A DNA stretch of 64,000 nt from Bryobacterales bacterium (lineage in GTDB: Bacteria; Acidobacteriota; Terriglobia; Bryobacterales; Bryobacteraceae). The notes below the pieces were generated by a model. That model saw nothing but the letters and a program-made list of their open reading frames with translations. It was not told where the DNA came from and searched no databases. The stretch is taken from assembly GCA_003166865.1 (NCBI GenBank), contig PMUP01000074.1:21746-85745 (forward strand), read 5' to 3'. Positions 9,055 to 16,561 of the stretch are shown here, one piece after another (position 1 is the first letter of the stretch; every line of letters begins with the position of its first letter). The position numbers and the translations under genes are program-made.

Positions 9055-9418
9055 CTGAACCGTCCTTTCCTCTAGTCGCCTTCTATATCGCCCCGGTGCG
9101 TCCATTCCTTTAGTCGACCTTAATGACTCAGTTTGTGACGCTCCTTACCCGAGCAGATGCCGAAGGCCGTGGCCCTTCAGTGATCCTGAACCGACCGATG
9201 GGTCCGAACATTTCGCCGTAGAAACGTTTTAGAGCCCGCTGGCGCGATTTGGGGGTATCTGAGGTCGACGCCACAACAGAAACAGCTCAGAGGTGCCTTT
9301 CCGCGCGAAATCCGGCCACCCTACGCGCTGTTTCGGACCTCATTCTGGCCCTTTGGGTCGTTCGGGCCAGCCCGTAAAGTACTTGGTGCCGGCGGCCGAT
9401 CCCGAAAAGGGGTCCATA
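9055..9418. other. intergenic region between divergent exported-protein genes
   Basis: About 360 bases between the leftward YbjN gene and the rightward secreted protein. I see no RNA gene, no palindrome longer than 7 bp and no credible coding frame; the in-frame extension upstream of 9419 (from 9293) lacks family-like sequence. It presumably contains the two divergent promoters. Confidence 0.4.
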
Positions 9419-9703
9419 ATGTCCTTCATTCGCTATTGCGTTGCTGCATTTTTGCTGGCTTCACCGTGGGCATTGGCAAAGGATGAGCCAAAGACCGACG
9501 ATGAAATCAAACAGGAACTCATCCGTGAATCGATAGCCGCATACCCGGGAACCTGTGCATGTCCCTACAACGTGGATCGCGCCGGGCACAATTGCGGACG
9601 ACGCAGCGCTTATAGCCGTCCCGGCGGCTACGCTCCGCTATGCTATCCCAACGACGTCACCAAAGAGATGGTGGAGAAATATAAGAAGCAACACAGCCGG
9701 TGA
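9419..9703 (+). CDS. small secreted four-cysteine protein
   Basis: A 94-residue protein with a clear signal peptide (hydrophobic FIRYCVAAFLLASPWALA, cleaved near residue 21). The mature part has the pattern CACPYN, then NCGRRSAYSRPGG, then LCYPNDVT. I recall this arrangement from short periplasmic proteins of many proteobacteria, where the four cysteines could form two disulfides. An AAAAGGGG stretch precedes the ATG. The frame is open to 9293, but the signal peptide fixes the start at 9419. Function is unknown; it overlaps tail-to-tail with the next gene by 66 bases. Confidence 0.72.
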   Translation: MSFIRYCVAAFLLASPWALAKDEPKTDDEIKQELIRESIAAYPGTCACPYNVDRAGHNCGRRSAYSRPGGYAPLCYPNDVTKEMVEKYKKQHSR

Positions 9704-10072
9704 ATCTCTAAGCTCACAGGAAACAGCCGGGCGGCAAACCTGCAAAGTAGGTAGAATCACGAGCGGGGCGGCATTCTTGGGCGCCCCGGGCCCTGCCGTC
9801 GCGCGTGGGTCGGTAGCGGAGCCTGTCAACGCTTCGCTACTTCGTACTGTCGTATTGCTTTCCTCCGTTCTTGGATGCCGGCGCCGCCACTCAGCCCGGC
9901 ACTCCTCAAGGCCCACCACAAAGACTTTCCGCGGCGGCCGGCTAGTTCCCAAAACCAACTGGCTAGCAGCGTGGCCTTCCCGGATCAGCTCTGCATCGGA
10001 CAGCTTGCGGAGATGCGCGCGGATCGCTTCAATGTCGATGTATTGGTCTCCGTCTTCCCAGGGATCGTGCAC
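9638..10072 (-). CDS. unknown small protein
   Basis: A 144-residue frame. The first 75 residues look real: an acidic start (MHDPWEDGDQYIDIEAI), then helices with LRKLSDAELIREGHAASQ and KVFVVGLEECRAEWRRRHP. I have seen similar short proteins in acidobacterial mobile regions. The last 60 residues are low-complexity and overlap the 3' end of the secreted gene by 66 bases, so the C-terminus may be an unconstrained extension after stop loss. It follows the gene at 10143 on the same strand. Function unknown. Confidence 0.5.
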   Translation of the reverse strand: MHDPWEDGDQYIDIEAIRAHLRKLSDAELIREGHAASQLVLGTSRPPRKVFVVGLEECRAEWRRRHPRTEESNTTVRSSEALTGSATDPRATAGPGAPKNAAPLVILPTLQVCRPAVSCELRDSPAVLLLIFLHHLFGDVVGIA

Positions 10073-10142
10073 CAGGGGGATGGTAGCGCGCGGCGTGGAG
10101 CTCTTTGGCGAAAAGCGCTCTGCCTCGCGAGTCGGGATGCCC

Positions 10143-10619
10143 CTATTGCTCGCTGCTCCTCTGCTTCCTGAGCTGCTTGGCTAGCTTTTTCTCTGCCTTC
10201 TCCCTCCTCTTGTCCTCGGCGCGCGCCTCTTTCTCCTCTCGGCGCTGCGCGGCAATCTCACCGCGCGTCGGAAGTCCGAGCTGCTGGCGTGTCAGATCTT
10301 CCTGGAGTTGCCGCTGTTCCCTCGCCAGCCTCCACGCCATGATTGCCTGGTAATCCGGCGCCGCTGGAGGATGGCCTTGCGCGGCAATCGCAGCGGCCAG
10401 GGCGGAAGAAGCTTCATTGGATGGCAACGGGGCGGACGGCGCACTCGCGACCCAGACCCAGCCGCAATTGAATGAATTCCCAGAGCACGCGCAGACGTGT
10501 TTGGCGTTCACCATACCACCTGGTGGAAGTTCGGGTGGCTCAATCGGGCACATTTGAGCGGAGACGGCGCCCGAAGTGAGCAAGCAAAGTAGGAAGGCTT
10601 TCGCGGTGGTGGCGGTCAT
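10143..10619 (-). CDS. secreted protein with basic coiled-coil tail
   Basis: A 158-residue protein with a signal peptide (AFLLCLLTSGAVSA, cleavage near residue 21). The mature N-terminal part has four cysteines in about 35 residues (MCPIEPP, HVCACSG, NCGWVW), so a disulfide-bonded head is likely. The second half, from about residue 95, is a strongly charged helix ending in a Lys/Arg/Glu coiled coil. I do not recognise the family. It and the gene at 9638 probably share a transcript. Confidence 0.6.
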   Translation of the reverse strand: MTATTAKAFLLCLLTSGAVSAQMCPIEPPELPPGGMVNAKHVCACSGNSFNCGWVWVASAPSAPLPSNEASSALAAAIAAQGHPPAAPDYQAIMAWRLAREQRQLQEDLTRQQLGLPTRGEIAAQRREEKEARAEDKRREKAEKKLAKQLRKQRSSEQ

Positions 10620-10797
10620 GATCCAGGCTAGCCACTGTGGCTTCGCGAATGGAATGGACCGTTAGGTCTAAAATCTGCTCAACACGCCCTACACCTATTG
10701 GTGGTAGAGCCCGACCTCCCTGCCCCCCTCGATGAGCTGGGCATCTTTGATTGAGAGTTGTGCGCCCGGTTTCAGTTTTGCGCCATAGCCCAATCGC

Positions 10798-11058
10798 CTA
10801 TTTCCCCTCTTTTCCCTTCTTCGCCGCCGCCTTCGCCTTCCCCCACCGCGCTTTCGCCGCGTTGCTCGCAATCTTCTTCTTCTGTGCCTTCGTCAATTTG
10901 GCGGCTCGCGCCTTTCCTCCGGCAAGGCCACCCTTCCTCTGCAACTTCAGCTTCTCCGCCTCCGACATCCCGGCCATGCGCGCTTTACCGCCTTTGGCGC
11001 TGATGGACCGTAGATGTTCCGCTAGTGTCACAGTCTCGGCTCTGGATTTCTTCGCCAT
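10798..11058 (-). CDS. KGG-repeat basic protein
   Basis: An 86-residue, very Lys/Ala-rich protein. It contains two KGG-type units (SAKGGKARMAG and QRKGGLAGGKARAAKL) followed by AKARWGKAKAAAKKG, resembling KGG stress-protein motifs and histone-H1-like tails of bacterial mobile elements. It should bind DNA or RNA by charge. It is transcribed leftward from the region with the 48-bp direct repeat, divergently from the run at 11230. A nucleoid or copy-control role is inference. Confidence 0.7.
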   Translation of the reverse strand: MAKKSRAETVTLAEHLRSISAKGGKARMAGMSEAEKLKLQRKGGLAGGKARAAKLTKAQKKKIASNAAKARWGKAKAAAKKGKEGK

Positions 11059-11111
11059 AAGCCTACCAGCTTAACAACCCACGGCAACACACCCAACCGT
11101 ACTATACATCC

Positions 11112-11184
11112 CATGCTTGACTATACCACGGCTACTGGCCCGTCGTACTAGGTATGTTTCATGCTTGACTAGCCATTGCTACTG
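11112..11184. repeat. direct repeat in divergent control region
   Basis: CATGCTTGACTA occurs at 11112-11123 and again at 11160-11171, and each copy is followed 6-7 bases later by GCTACTG. The period is 48 bp. The copies lie between the divergent genes at 11058 and 11230, as expected for iteron-like or repressor sites. The second copy carries the -35 box of a promoter. Confidence 0.65.
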
Positions 11185-11193
11185 ATGCATACT
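11165..11193 (+). promoter_or_regulatory. sigma70-like promoter for the rightward small-gene run
   Basis: TTGACT (11165-11170) and CATACT (11188-11193) are separated by exactly 17 bases and sit about 37 bases before the ATG at 11230. The -35 box is inside the second direct-repeat copy, so a protein bound to the repeat would block or recruit polymerase. Confidence 0.55.
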
Positions 11194-11229
11194 GTTATTG
11201 GAAGCAGACAGAAAAGGAAAAGGAACCCA

Positions 11230-11385
11230 ATGACAAGCCTCTTGAACCTCCTGATCGCCCTCACCGACAGCAGCGAACGCCGCTTCGAGGCCATCGAGCG
11301 CCGCCTGGACGACGCCGCCATTGAGCCGGTCTACGACGCCACGCGAATGAACCGCATGCGCGCCGAGATTGGCTGGGCACAATAA
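11230..11385 (+). CDS. 51-residue small protein
   Basis: Started at ATG 11230, preceded by an AAGGAA purine run, the product is 51 residues: a hydrophobic start (TSLLNLLIALTDSS) and then an amphipathic helix with two Arg/Glu-rich turns (ERRFEAIERRLDD). A longer frame from 11176 overlaps the promoter and is unlikely. Its TAA shares a base with the next ATG. Function unknown. Confidence 0.5.
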   Translation: MTSLLNLLIALTDSSERRFEAIERRLDDAAIEPVYDATRMNRMRAEIGWAQ

Positions 11386-11762
11386 TGAGCGCCCTCCACC
11401 TCGAACGCCTGAACCAAGCGCTCTTCACTAACCCGAACGCGCCGGCTAAGCCGGTGGTTGCCCGGCACTCGGAGCTACTACCCGCGCCGGTCGAGCCCTA
11501 CAGCACGATCATCGAGACCGCTTGCGACGATTGCGACGGAACCGGCGCGGCGTCAGGCAAGCACGAGGAATACGACCCCTGCACGTATTGCAATGGCTCA
11601 GGCAAGCAAGCCGTGCTTCGCAATTGGCTGGGTGAGGCCCTCCAGATCGGAGCTGGCCAGCTTCGTATTGAGCCGCGGTGTGAACATCTGACGGCCCTCC
11701 GGTTCTACGCCGACACGGTCGCCAAAGTCCACTGCCAAGAACACTCTCGGGAGGCTGCTTAG
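11385..11762 (+). CDS. DnaJ-type zinc-ribbon protein
   Basis: A 125-residue protein with two CxxCxGxG knuckles (CDDCDGTG and CTYCNGSG, about residues 47-73), the pair that forms the zinc centre of DnaJ-like cysteine-rich domains. The flanking parts are unremarkable. The start at the TAATG overlap with the previous gene is secure. It likely binds zinc and a nucleic acid or a protein partner; its place in a run of small element genes suggests a replication or regulatory helper. No J-domain is present. Confidence 0.68.
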   Translation: MSALHLERLNQALFTNPNAPAKPVVARHSELLPAPVEPYSTIIETACDDCDGTGAASGKHEEYDPCTYCNGSGKQAVLRNWLGEALQIGAGQLRIEPRCEHLTALRFYADTVAKVHCQEHSREAA

Positions 11763-11764
11763 CC

Positions 11765-12415
11765 ATGTCGCTGAACGGGAAGATCGAGCTTGAAATCGGC
11801 ACTTCGCAAACAGTCGCATTCGCCTACAACCAGGGGCGGCTCTGCTCGAAGCGTTGGCCAGGTGCGGAAGATTGCTACGCGCGACAAACCATAGACGGCC
11901 GGATGCTGTTCGTTGACGCGGCCGAAGAGATGCGGCTGCGTAAGGCTGTGCGAGTTGGCCAGCCCGTCATCCTCTGCCGGGAGAAGACGAAGGCCGGCGC
12001 CCAGTACCTTACGATCAAAACGCCAGCTCCCGAGCTCAAGGGACCGCTGGCAGTCGTCAACGGCCGAACGCTACCGGACACGAAGTACGCGAAGCCAGAA
12101 TTGCTAGCGCCGGCCTTCCCGGAATGCGAGACGCCCGCCACAAGCACGGCGAAGACAGAGCAGCCAACCGCGGCGCCATCCGTAGCCGGAGATGGCGACT
12201 TGCTCGGTCGCTGCCTTTGCGAAGCGTTGAACGCCTGCAAGGTTGCCCACGCGCACGCTACCAATGTCGGTTTGCCGGTGGCCTTCGGGCCTGGGGAGAT
12301 CGAGCGCATGGCCGTTTCGATCTTCATCGAGCGAACCCGTTACGGATCAGTGGCAGAGCGCAAGCCGAATGGGCAGGCCGGATACGTTAACGGCGCCGCC
12401 GCCACAGGAGCATAG
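11765..12415 (+). CDS. unknown element protein
   Basis: A 216-residue soluble protein, two bases after the zinc-ribbon gene. Residues about 1-90 look beta-rich, a possible OB-like fold (ELEIGTSQTVAFAYNQG to QYLTIKTP); a Pro/Ala/Thr-rich linker follows and then a helical end with FGPGEIERMAVSIFIERTR. The layout is like single-strand-binding or annealing proteins of phages, but I cannot identify the family. Translation is likely coupled to its neighbours. Confidence 0.6.
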   Translation: MSLNGKIELEIGTSQTVAFAYNQGRLCSKRWPGAEDCYARQTIDGRMLFVDAAEEMRLRKAVRVGQPVILCREKTKAGAQYLTIKTPAPELKGPLAVVNGRTLPDTKYAKPELLAPAFPECETPATSTAKTEQPTAAPSVAGDGDLLGRCLCEALNACKVAHAHATNVGLPVAFGPGEIERMAVSIFIERTRYGSVAERKPNGQAGYVNGAAATGA

Positions 12416-12417
12416 CT

Positions 12418-12960
12418 ATGTACCGATTACTCTTGATGGCCGCAGTGATTTTCCTGGGCCGCTACGCGTTTCGCTCATTGGGCGCAGCCCGGACAGCGGC
12501 AATCCTCAGCCGGCTGTTCTGGGTTTGCTACGCAGGATGGGCAGTGGTGGTTTGGTACGGTGCGGTGTGGATGCCGCTTCACTCGTACACCACCGGACAC
12601 TACACCGCCGCCGATATCGACTGGAAGGCAACTGCACCATTCACCCCACCACCGCTCAGTTCGTACAAGGGCGACGCGCCACAAGACCAATCCAGCGGTG
12701 TGATGGGCAGAGCCCGAACCAACGAGTTCGGCGATGTTGCCGTAGCCGATCAGCCGCGGGCAAAGCAGCCCTCATCAGCCGCAGCATCCGATCCGGGCGA
12801 CTGGAAGGTTGTGCCTGAACCAGCTTCGAGCGAGCATCTTCCGCACCTGCCGGTAAATTGGGGGCTGGCGTTTTCACTGCTCGGCGCGCCGCTTCTGCTG
12901 TGGGTTGCCGTGATTTTTATTGCGACGGGACGGCCGGTCTGGAGGGCCAGGCAGTCATGA
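12418..12960 (+). CDS. membrane protein of unknown function
   Basis: A 180-residue protein with a hydrophobic N-terminus (about residues 3-15), a second segment at about 32-52 (LFWVCYAGWAVVVWYG), a long polar Pro/Ser/Ala-rich loop, and a third segment at about 148-172 (LAFSLLGAPLLLWVAVIFIATG). Its stop overlaps the ATG of the recombinase (ATGA at 12957-12960). Family not recognised. Confidence 0.6.
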   Translation: MYRLLLMAAVIFLGRYAFRSLGAARTAAILSRLFWVCYAGWAVVVWYGAVWMPLHSYTTGHYTAADIDWKATAPFTPPPLSSYKGDAPQDQSSGVMGRARTNEFGDVAVADQPRAKQPSSAAASDPGDWKVVPEPASSEHLPHLPVNWGLAFSLLGAPLLLWVAVIFIATGRPVWRARQS

Positions 12961-13616
12961 GAGCCGCTGTCTACGCCCGCGTGTCCGCCAAGGACAAGGG
13001 CCAGGACACGGCCAACCAGCTTTTGCAGCTTCGGGAGTATTGCGCCCGCCAATCCTGGAATGTGGTGGAGGAGTACATCGATCACGAGTCGGCCAAGACA
13101 GGCGACCGCGCCGCGTTCAAGCGCTTATTCGCTGGTGCGTCCCGCCGCAAGTTCGATATCGTGCTCGTCTGGGCGCTGGACCGTTTCACCCGCGAAGGTG
13201 TGGTGGAAACCTTCACCTATATCGAAAAGCTCCGCGAGTTTGGTGTAGCTTTCGAGAGCTACGCGGAGGCGCACTTTCGCACCACCGGGCCCGCCGGCGA
13301 GCTGATGCTTGCCGTAGCCGCCTGGATCGCCAAGCAGGAACGGCTGAGGATCTCGGAACGCACAAAGGCGGGGATCGACCGCGCCCGCCGCGAGGGAAAG
13401 CATTGCGGGCGCCCGCGGCGCGTCTTCCGTCGCGATGAGGTTGCCCAGTTACGAGACATTGAGCGCCTGAGCTGGCGAGCGATCGCCGAGCGCCTGGGCG
13501 TTCCTGTGTCGACGGTTGTCGACGTCTACAGGTGTACGGAAAGTACGCCCCATAAGGCGCCGGGATCGGCAATGGAAATACAGCCCGCGAGCGAGGCCAC
13601 CAGCGCTTGCGGATAA
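12957..13616 (+). CDS. serine recombinase (resolvase/invertase family)
   Basis: Started at the ATGA overlap, the protein is 219 residues. The catalytic domain shows YARVSAKDK with nucleophile S10, the HESAKTGDRAAFKRL block, VLVWALDRFTREG and the late ISERTKAG helix; a short HTH (SWRAIAERLGVPVSTV) follows, about residues 170-185. Size and layout are those of small resolvases and DNA invertases rather than large phage integrases. It could resolve element dimers or flip a segment. It is unlikely to be the enzyme that used the tRNA-Cys site, since tRNA sites are typical of tyrosine integrases. Confidence 0.9.
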   Translation: MRAAVYARVSAKDKGQDTANQLLQLREYCARQSWNVVEEYIDHESAKTGDRAAFKRLFAGASRRKFDIVLVWALDRFTREGVVETFTYIEKLREFGVAFESYAEAHFRTTGPAGELMLAVAAWIAKQERLRISERTKAGIDRARREGKHCGRPRRVFRRDEVAQLRDIERLSWRAIAERLGVPVSTVVDVYRCTESTPHKAPGSAMEIQPASEATSACG

Positions 13617-13669
13617 CGACCCCTTTTCGTAAGCAGTTAGTCAGTCAGCAATCCAAAGGAGAACCAACC

Positions 13670-13966
13670 ATGAAGAAGCACTCAACCAAATCCGGGAAGG
13701 CGTCCGCCGCCCTCTCGCAACCTCAGCAGATCACCAGAAACGCCCCGGATCGCGTCGATTTCCGGCGCCAGAATCTCATCGACAGTTCAGGCAGGCTCGA
13801 AGATCCGCCAACCACCACGTATCTGCTCCTCGCTCAGCGTTTCGTGGACGGGCAGGACTTGGAATGGATTCAGGATATCGAACTGAGCCTCGAAGAGTAC
13901 GACAAGCTGCGCCGCTACCTGGTTCAGATCCGCGGCCTGGCGAAAGATGCCGCTGGTGTAGCGTAA
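13670..13966 (+). CDS. small unknown protein
   Basis: Started at ATG 13670 after an AAAGGAGAA site, the protein is 98 residues: a basic, Ser/Lys-rich first 25 residues and then an acidic helical part (VDGQDLEWIQDIELSLEEYD). It follows the recombinase by about 50 bases and precedes another small gene by 11. Function unknown. Confidence 0.6.
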   Translation: MKKHSTKSGKASAALSQPQQITRNAPDRVDFRRQNLIDSSGRLEDPPTTTYLLLAQRFVDGQDLEWIQDIELSLEEYDKLRRYLVQIRGLAKDAAGVA

Positions 13967-13977
13967 CAGGAGAAAAC

Positions 13978-14349
13978 ATGCCCAAGTCTAAGAAAGACGA
14001 AATCCGATGGTCCGTACGTCTTGAGATGGAGAGGTTCACATCGCACCTAGCGATCGCGCGCGAGGTTTGGCGGAGGTTTCCAGATTTCGTGCAGGCCGAA
14101 AAGCTCCCGGCCGCGTTTGAAGCAGCCGCGGAGGAGAACGAAATTGATCTTCATGGCGAATATGAGCCAATCGTAGACTTCGCTCGATCTGACTTTAGAA
14201 GGCAGCTTTGGCGGCATTGTCGCGATGAGCTGATCGAAGTTGAAACCAGGTGGAAAACCAAGACCGAAGAGGAGCACGTCAACGACCTGGATTTCTTGCG
14301 TTCGATGGGCATCGAGCCAGAAACCGGTGGCTCGGTGGGAGCGGCCTAA
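13978..14349 (+). CDS. small unknown protein
   Basis: A 123-residue protein started at ATG 13978, with an AGGAG site 6 nt upstream. It is charged and helical throughout, with Trp/Arg patches (REVWRRFPDF, RQLWRHCRDEL) and an acidic C-terminal quarter. No membrane segment or known motif. It is the second of a two-gene run with the gene at 13670. I do not recognise it. Confidence 0.6.
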   Translation: MPKSKKDEIRWSVRLEMERFTSHLAIAREVWRRFPDFVQAEKLPAAFEAAAEENEIDLHGEYEPIVDFARSDFRRQLWRHCRDELIEVETRWKTKTEEEHVNDLDFLRSMGIEPETGGSVGAA

Positions 14350-14411
14350 GAACGTGGTGAGGCGCGCATCGTGGGGCGGCGAAGCGATAGCCGCCCCGTT
14401 CTAAGGCCAAC

Positions 14412-14633
14412 ATGAACGAGTGCATCATCGAAAGCCGCCTGCGTTGCGTCGGTAAGCGAGAATTCACCAAGCGCGGCGCCAGGTTCGTACAGCTCAAGTT
14501 CCAACGGAGCACCAGCTCATACACCGTGCGATTTATCGTTCCCGGCGATCAGGCGGACACCGTTGAGCTCGGCGGCTGGTACAAGATCGCAATCTTGCCG
14601 GATTCGGACATATCCTCTCCACCAGAGCGCTAG
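14412..14633 (+). CDS. small unknown protein
   Basis: A 73-residue frame that looks like one small beta-rich domain: ECIIESRLRCVGKREFTKR, VQLKFQRSTSSYTVRFIVPG and ELGGWYKIAIL alternate hydrophobic and polar residues. No strong ribosome site precedes the ATG. It is the last rightward gene before the element's end. Function unknown. Confidence 0.45.
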   Translation: MNECIIESRLRCVGKREFTKRGARFVQLKFQRSTSSYTVRFIVPGDQADTVELGGWYKIAILPDSDISSPPER

Positions 14634-14678
14634 CCGCCCCTGCCGACCAGTCATCTCGGCACGAGTCCACCATGGGGC

Positions 14679-15092
14679 TCAGTGATTTTTGTTGGCATCC
14701 AAACGGAAACTGATCAGCAGCTCCGCTGCTTTTTCGGCGGAAAGAGTAGCCACTTGCTGGAGACAAGCAGATTCAATAACCGGAATGTTCAGGTTTTTTT
14801 TGTCAGAATAGAAGGCATCTAGCCTCATCACGATTTCCGAAAAAGTGAGCGTCGACGGCCAGGGCAGGGTCTTCGAGGCGTCTCTGCCAGGAGAGTCCAG
14901 TATCCCATCTATGGCTCCCATCAAATATCCAGCCTTCAGGGGACCTTCCATCTGAATCCACCAATGGCCGTTGTTTAATCCGTAGGTCTCAAAGATCGGC
15001 GAAACAGAATGGGTTAGCGGATCGACCTGATAGGGCGGATCTTGTCCGAGCATCACACCACAGAAAGCAACCGCAAGTACTAGCAATTTCAT
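14679..15092 (-). CDS. exported protein of unknown function
   Basis: A 137-residue protein with a signal peptide (LLVLAVAFCGVMLGQ, cleavage near residue 17) and a GAGGA site about 8 nt before the ATG. The mature part is mixed, with WWIQMEGPLKAGYLMGAIDG and a later helix (LSAEKAAELLISFRL). It is the outermost gene of the element at this end, a usual place for cargo. Family not recognised. Confidence 0.6.
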   Translation of the reverse strand: MKLLVLAVAFCGVMLGQDPPYQVDPLTHSVSPIFETYGLNNGHWWIQMEGPLKAGYLMGAIDGILDSPGRDASKTLPWPSTLTFSEIVMRLDAFYSDKKNLNIPVIESACLQQVATLSAEKAAELLISFRLDANKNH

Positions 15093-15264
15093 GATTTCCT
15101 CCTACGTTTCTATCGAAATTTCTAGCGCTTACCTTTAACCCCCACAATTACCCCCACGATTAGCGCCCGAGAGAGCCGCTCGCTGCCTAGAAACTGCCTT
15201 TTTTCGGCACCCAGCGCCGGTCCGCTGTTGAATCTAAGCTAGTTGGTTGTGGTTAGTCGAAGGT

Positions 15265-15309
15265 CTGCAAAACCTTTATTCGTGAGTTCGATTCTCACCC
15301 GCGCCTCCA
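15265..15309 (+). other. 3' fragment of tRNA-Cys(GCA), putative attachment site
   Basis: The sequence holds an anticodon arm with stem AAGGT/ACCTT and loop CTGCAAA (anticodon GCA), a T-arm GTGAG-TTCGATT-CTCAC, the acceptor 3' strand CCGCGCC and an encoded CCA at 15307-15309. The matching 5' acceptor strand GGCGCGG is absent at the right distance, so this is only the 3' part. Some similarity reaches back into the D-loop (GTGGTTAG near 15249). Such fragments mark the far end of elements that integrate in a tRNA 3' end; all element-type genes lie to its left. Confidence 0.75.
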
Positions 15310-15387
15310 ACAAATTGCAGTGAATCACCCGCGTCACCGGCAGTTTACGAGTTCACAATCGTTGGATTTCAATCGCTCGCGGGGCGC

Positions 15388-16065
15388 TTACGCGGACGCG
15401 GATTCCCTCAGCCGCCCGGAGTTCTTCTCGATCAACCGCGAACTGCTGTAATCGATCGATCCGCCCAGGTCCACGGAGGCACAAGCCGAAGCCGCCTCTG
15501 AAATCCGGCGGTGCTCCTTCTCCTTGCGCTCCTGCCATTCGCGAAACAACTCGCGTTCGCGCTCAAGGTCCTGCTCGGTATCGGCGATTCGCATTCGGTA
15601 CTCAGCGCACATGGCTTCCATCACCGCGCACAGCCGCTCCTTTTCGAGCTGCTTGGCGGTCTGAAAATCTTCCAGGCGCTTGCGCTGGCCGTCTTCGTAT
15701 TCATTCAACACGCGCTGCCGTTGCACGGCATCGTGCAGCATATCCTCGACAGCCACTCCGGCCGCTTCGAGAGCCATCATCAACGCACTATGCTTGGCCG
15801 CCGGTGACAAACCCTGTAAGTGGCCGTTGTTGACCATATCTGCGACCTTGAAAATGTCCCACGCGGCGGTGGAAGTGGCCGCCTTGAGCGCGGACCTCTG
15901 GTAAATTTCGTCGAACGACGACAGCGCTGCCATTCCAGGCAAATCAGTCTGCTTCCGTTCACCGTTGCCGGGGGTTGACAGCCCGTTGTGTGAACCATTC
16001 GACTCTTTCACGAACGCCGTGAAGATGGTTTCGGTGGAAGAGCCTTTCCAGAACCTCTTAAGCAT
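15388..16065 (-). CDS. coiled-coil protein of unknown function
   Basis: Started at ATG 16065, which follows an AAAGGGAGGG ribosome site, the protein is 225 residues. The first 60 residues are polar; residues about 60-105 hold short Ala-rich helices; residues about 105-185 form a long charged coiled coil (EKERLCAVMEAMCAEYRMR, DTEQDLERERELFREW). The last 35 residues are Ser-rich. No signal peptide or membrane segment. It is the first chromosomal gene right of the element scar. Family not recognised. Confidence 0.65.
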   Translation of the reverse strand: MLKRFWKGSSTETIFTAFVKESNGSHNGLSTPGNGERKQTDLPGMAALSSFDEIYQRSALKAATSTAAWDIFKVADMVNNGHLQGLSPAAKHSALMMALEAAGVAVEDMLHDAVQRQRVLNEYEDGQRKRLEDFQTAKQLEKERLCAVMEAMCAEYRMRIADTEQDLERERELFREWQERKEKEHRRISEAASACASVDLGGSIDYSSSRLIEKNSGRLRESASA

Positions 16066-16182
16066 CCATCCCTCCCTTTGTAGCAAGTCGGCGACACAAT
16101 ATACTACCCCAATAAGGTGGGAATATACCGGAAAGATCTCGCCATTTCCTAAGCTGGCACGCGATCCGTCGTTCGTCGAGGG

Positions 16183-16362
16183 CTAGCGCCGCCGATAATC
16201 GATTGCATACCAGTCCCAGTCGTTACGAGCAGCACGATCGAACCTGTCTAGGTCTTCTCGTCTCCGAATGTCCTTATGAACCTTGGTCCGGTGAAACAAG
16301 CCGAAGATCCCTATGAGGCCAAGCAGGACCAACGCGGCAAACGCTATCGTTGCAGCTTCCAT
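16183..16362 (-). CDS. small single-pass membrane protein
   Basis: A 59-residue protein from ATG 16362. Residues 3-24 are one hydrophobic segment (AATIAFAALVLLGLIGIFGL) and the rest is strongly basic and acidic (VHKDIRRREDLDRFDRAARN). Orientation is probably tail-in. There is no clear ribosome site and no recognised family, so it may be spurious. Confidence 0.4.
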   Translation of the reverse strand: MEAATIAFAALVLLGLIGIFGLFHRTKVHKDIRRREDLDRFDRAARNDWDWYAIDYRRR

Positions 16363-16561
16363 GCCGTACAAGTGTGCGATTCGGCGTTGAAATTCTCAAC
16401 GGAGTTTGCTTATTTGTGACTCCGCGGTACTAGTTCGGCTAAGCCGCCCCACGAAATCGGGGTTTGCGTCCGATCCGAGTACGCAGGCGTGGTACTGGAA
16501 CCGCCCAGTACAAACAGGCGATGCCCGTCTGCGCCGAACGGTAGATTATCAAACGAGAACC

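Noticed and set aside
12957..13616. Serine recombinase as the integrase for the tRNA-Cys site
   Set aside because: At 219 residues it is of resolvase/invertase size, and tRNA 3' ends are normally used by tyrosine integrases. The integrase more likely lies left of the window.
15237..15309. Complete tRNA-Cys
   Set aside because: The 5' 7 bases do not pair with the CCGCGCC acceptor strand and the D-stem does not pair, so only a 3' fragment is present.
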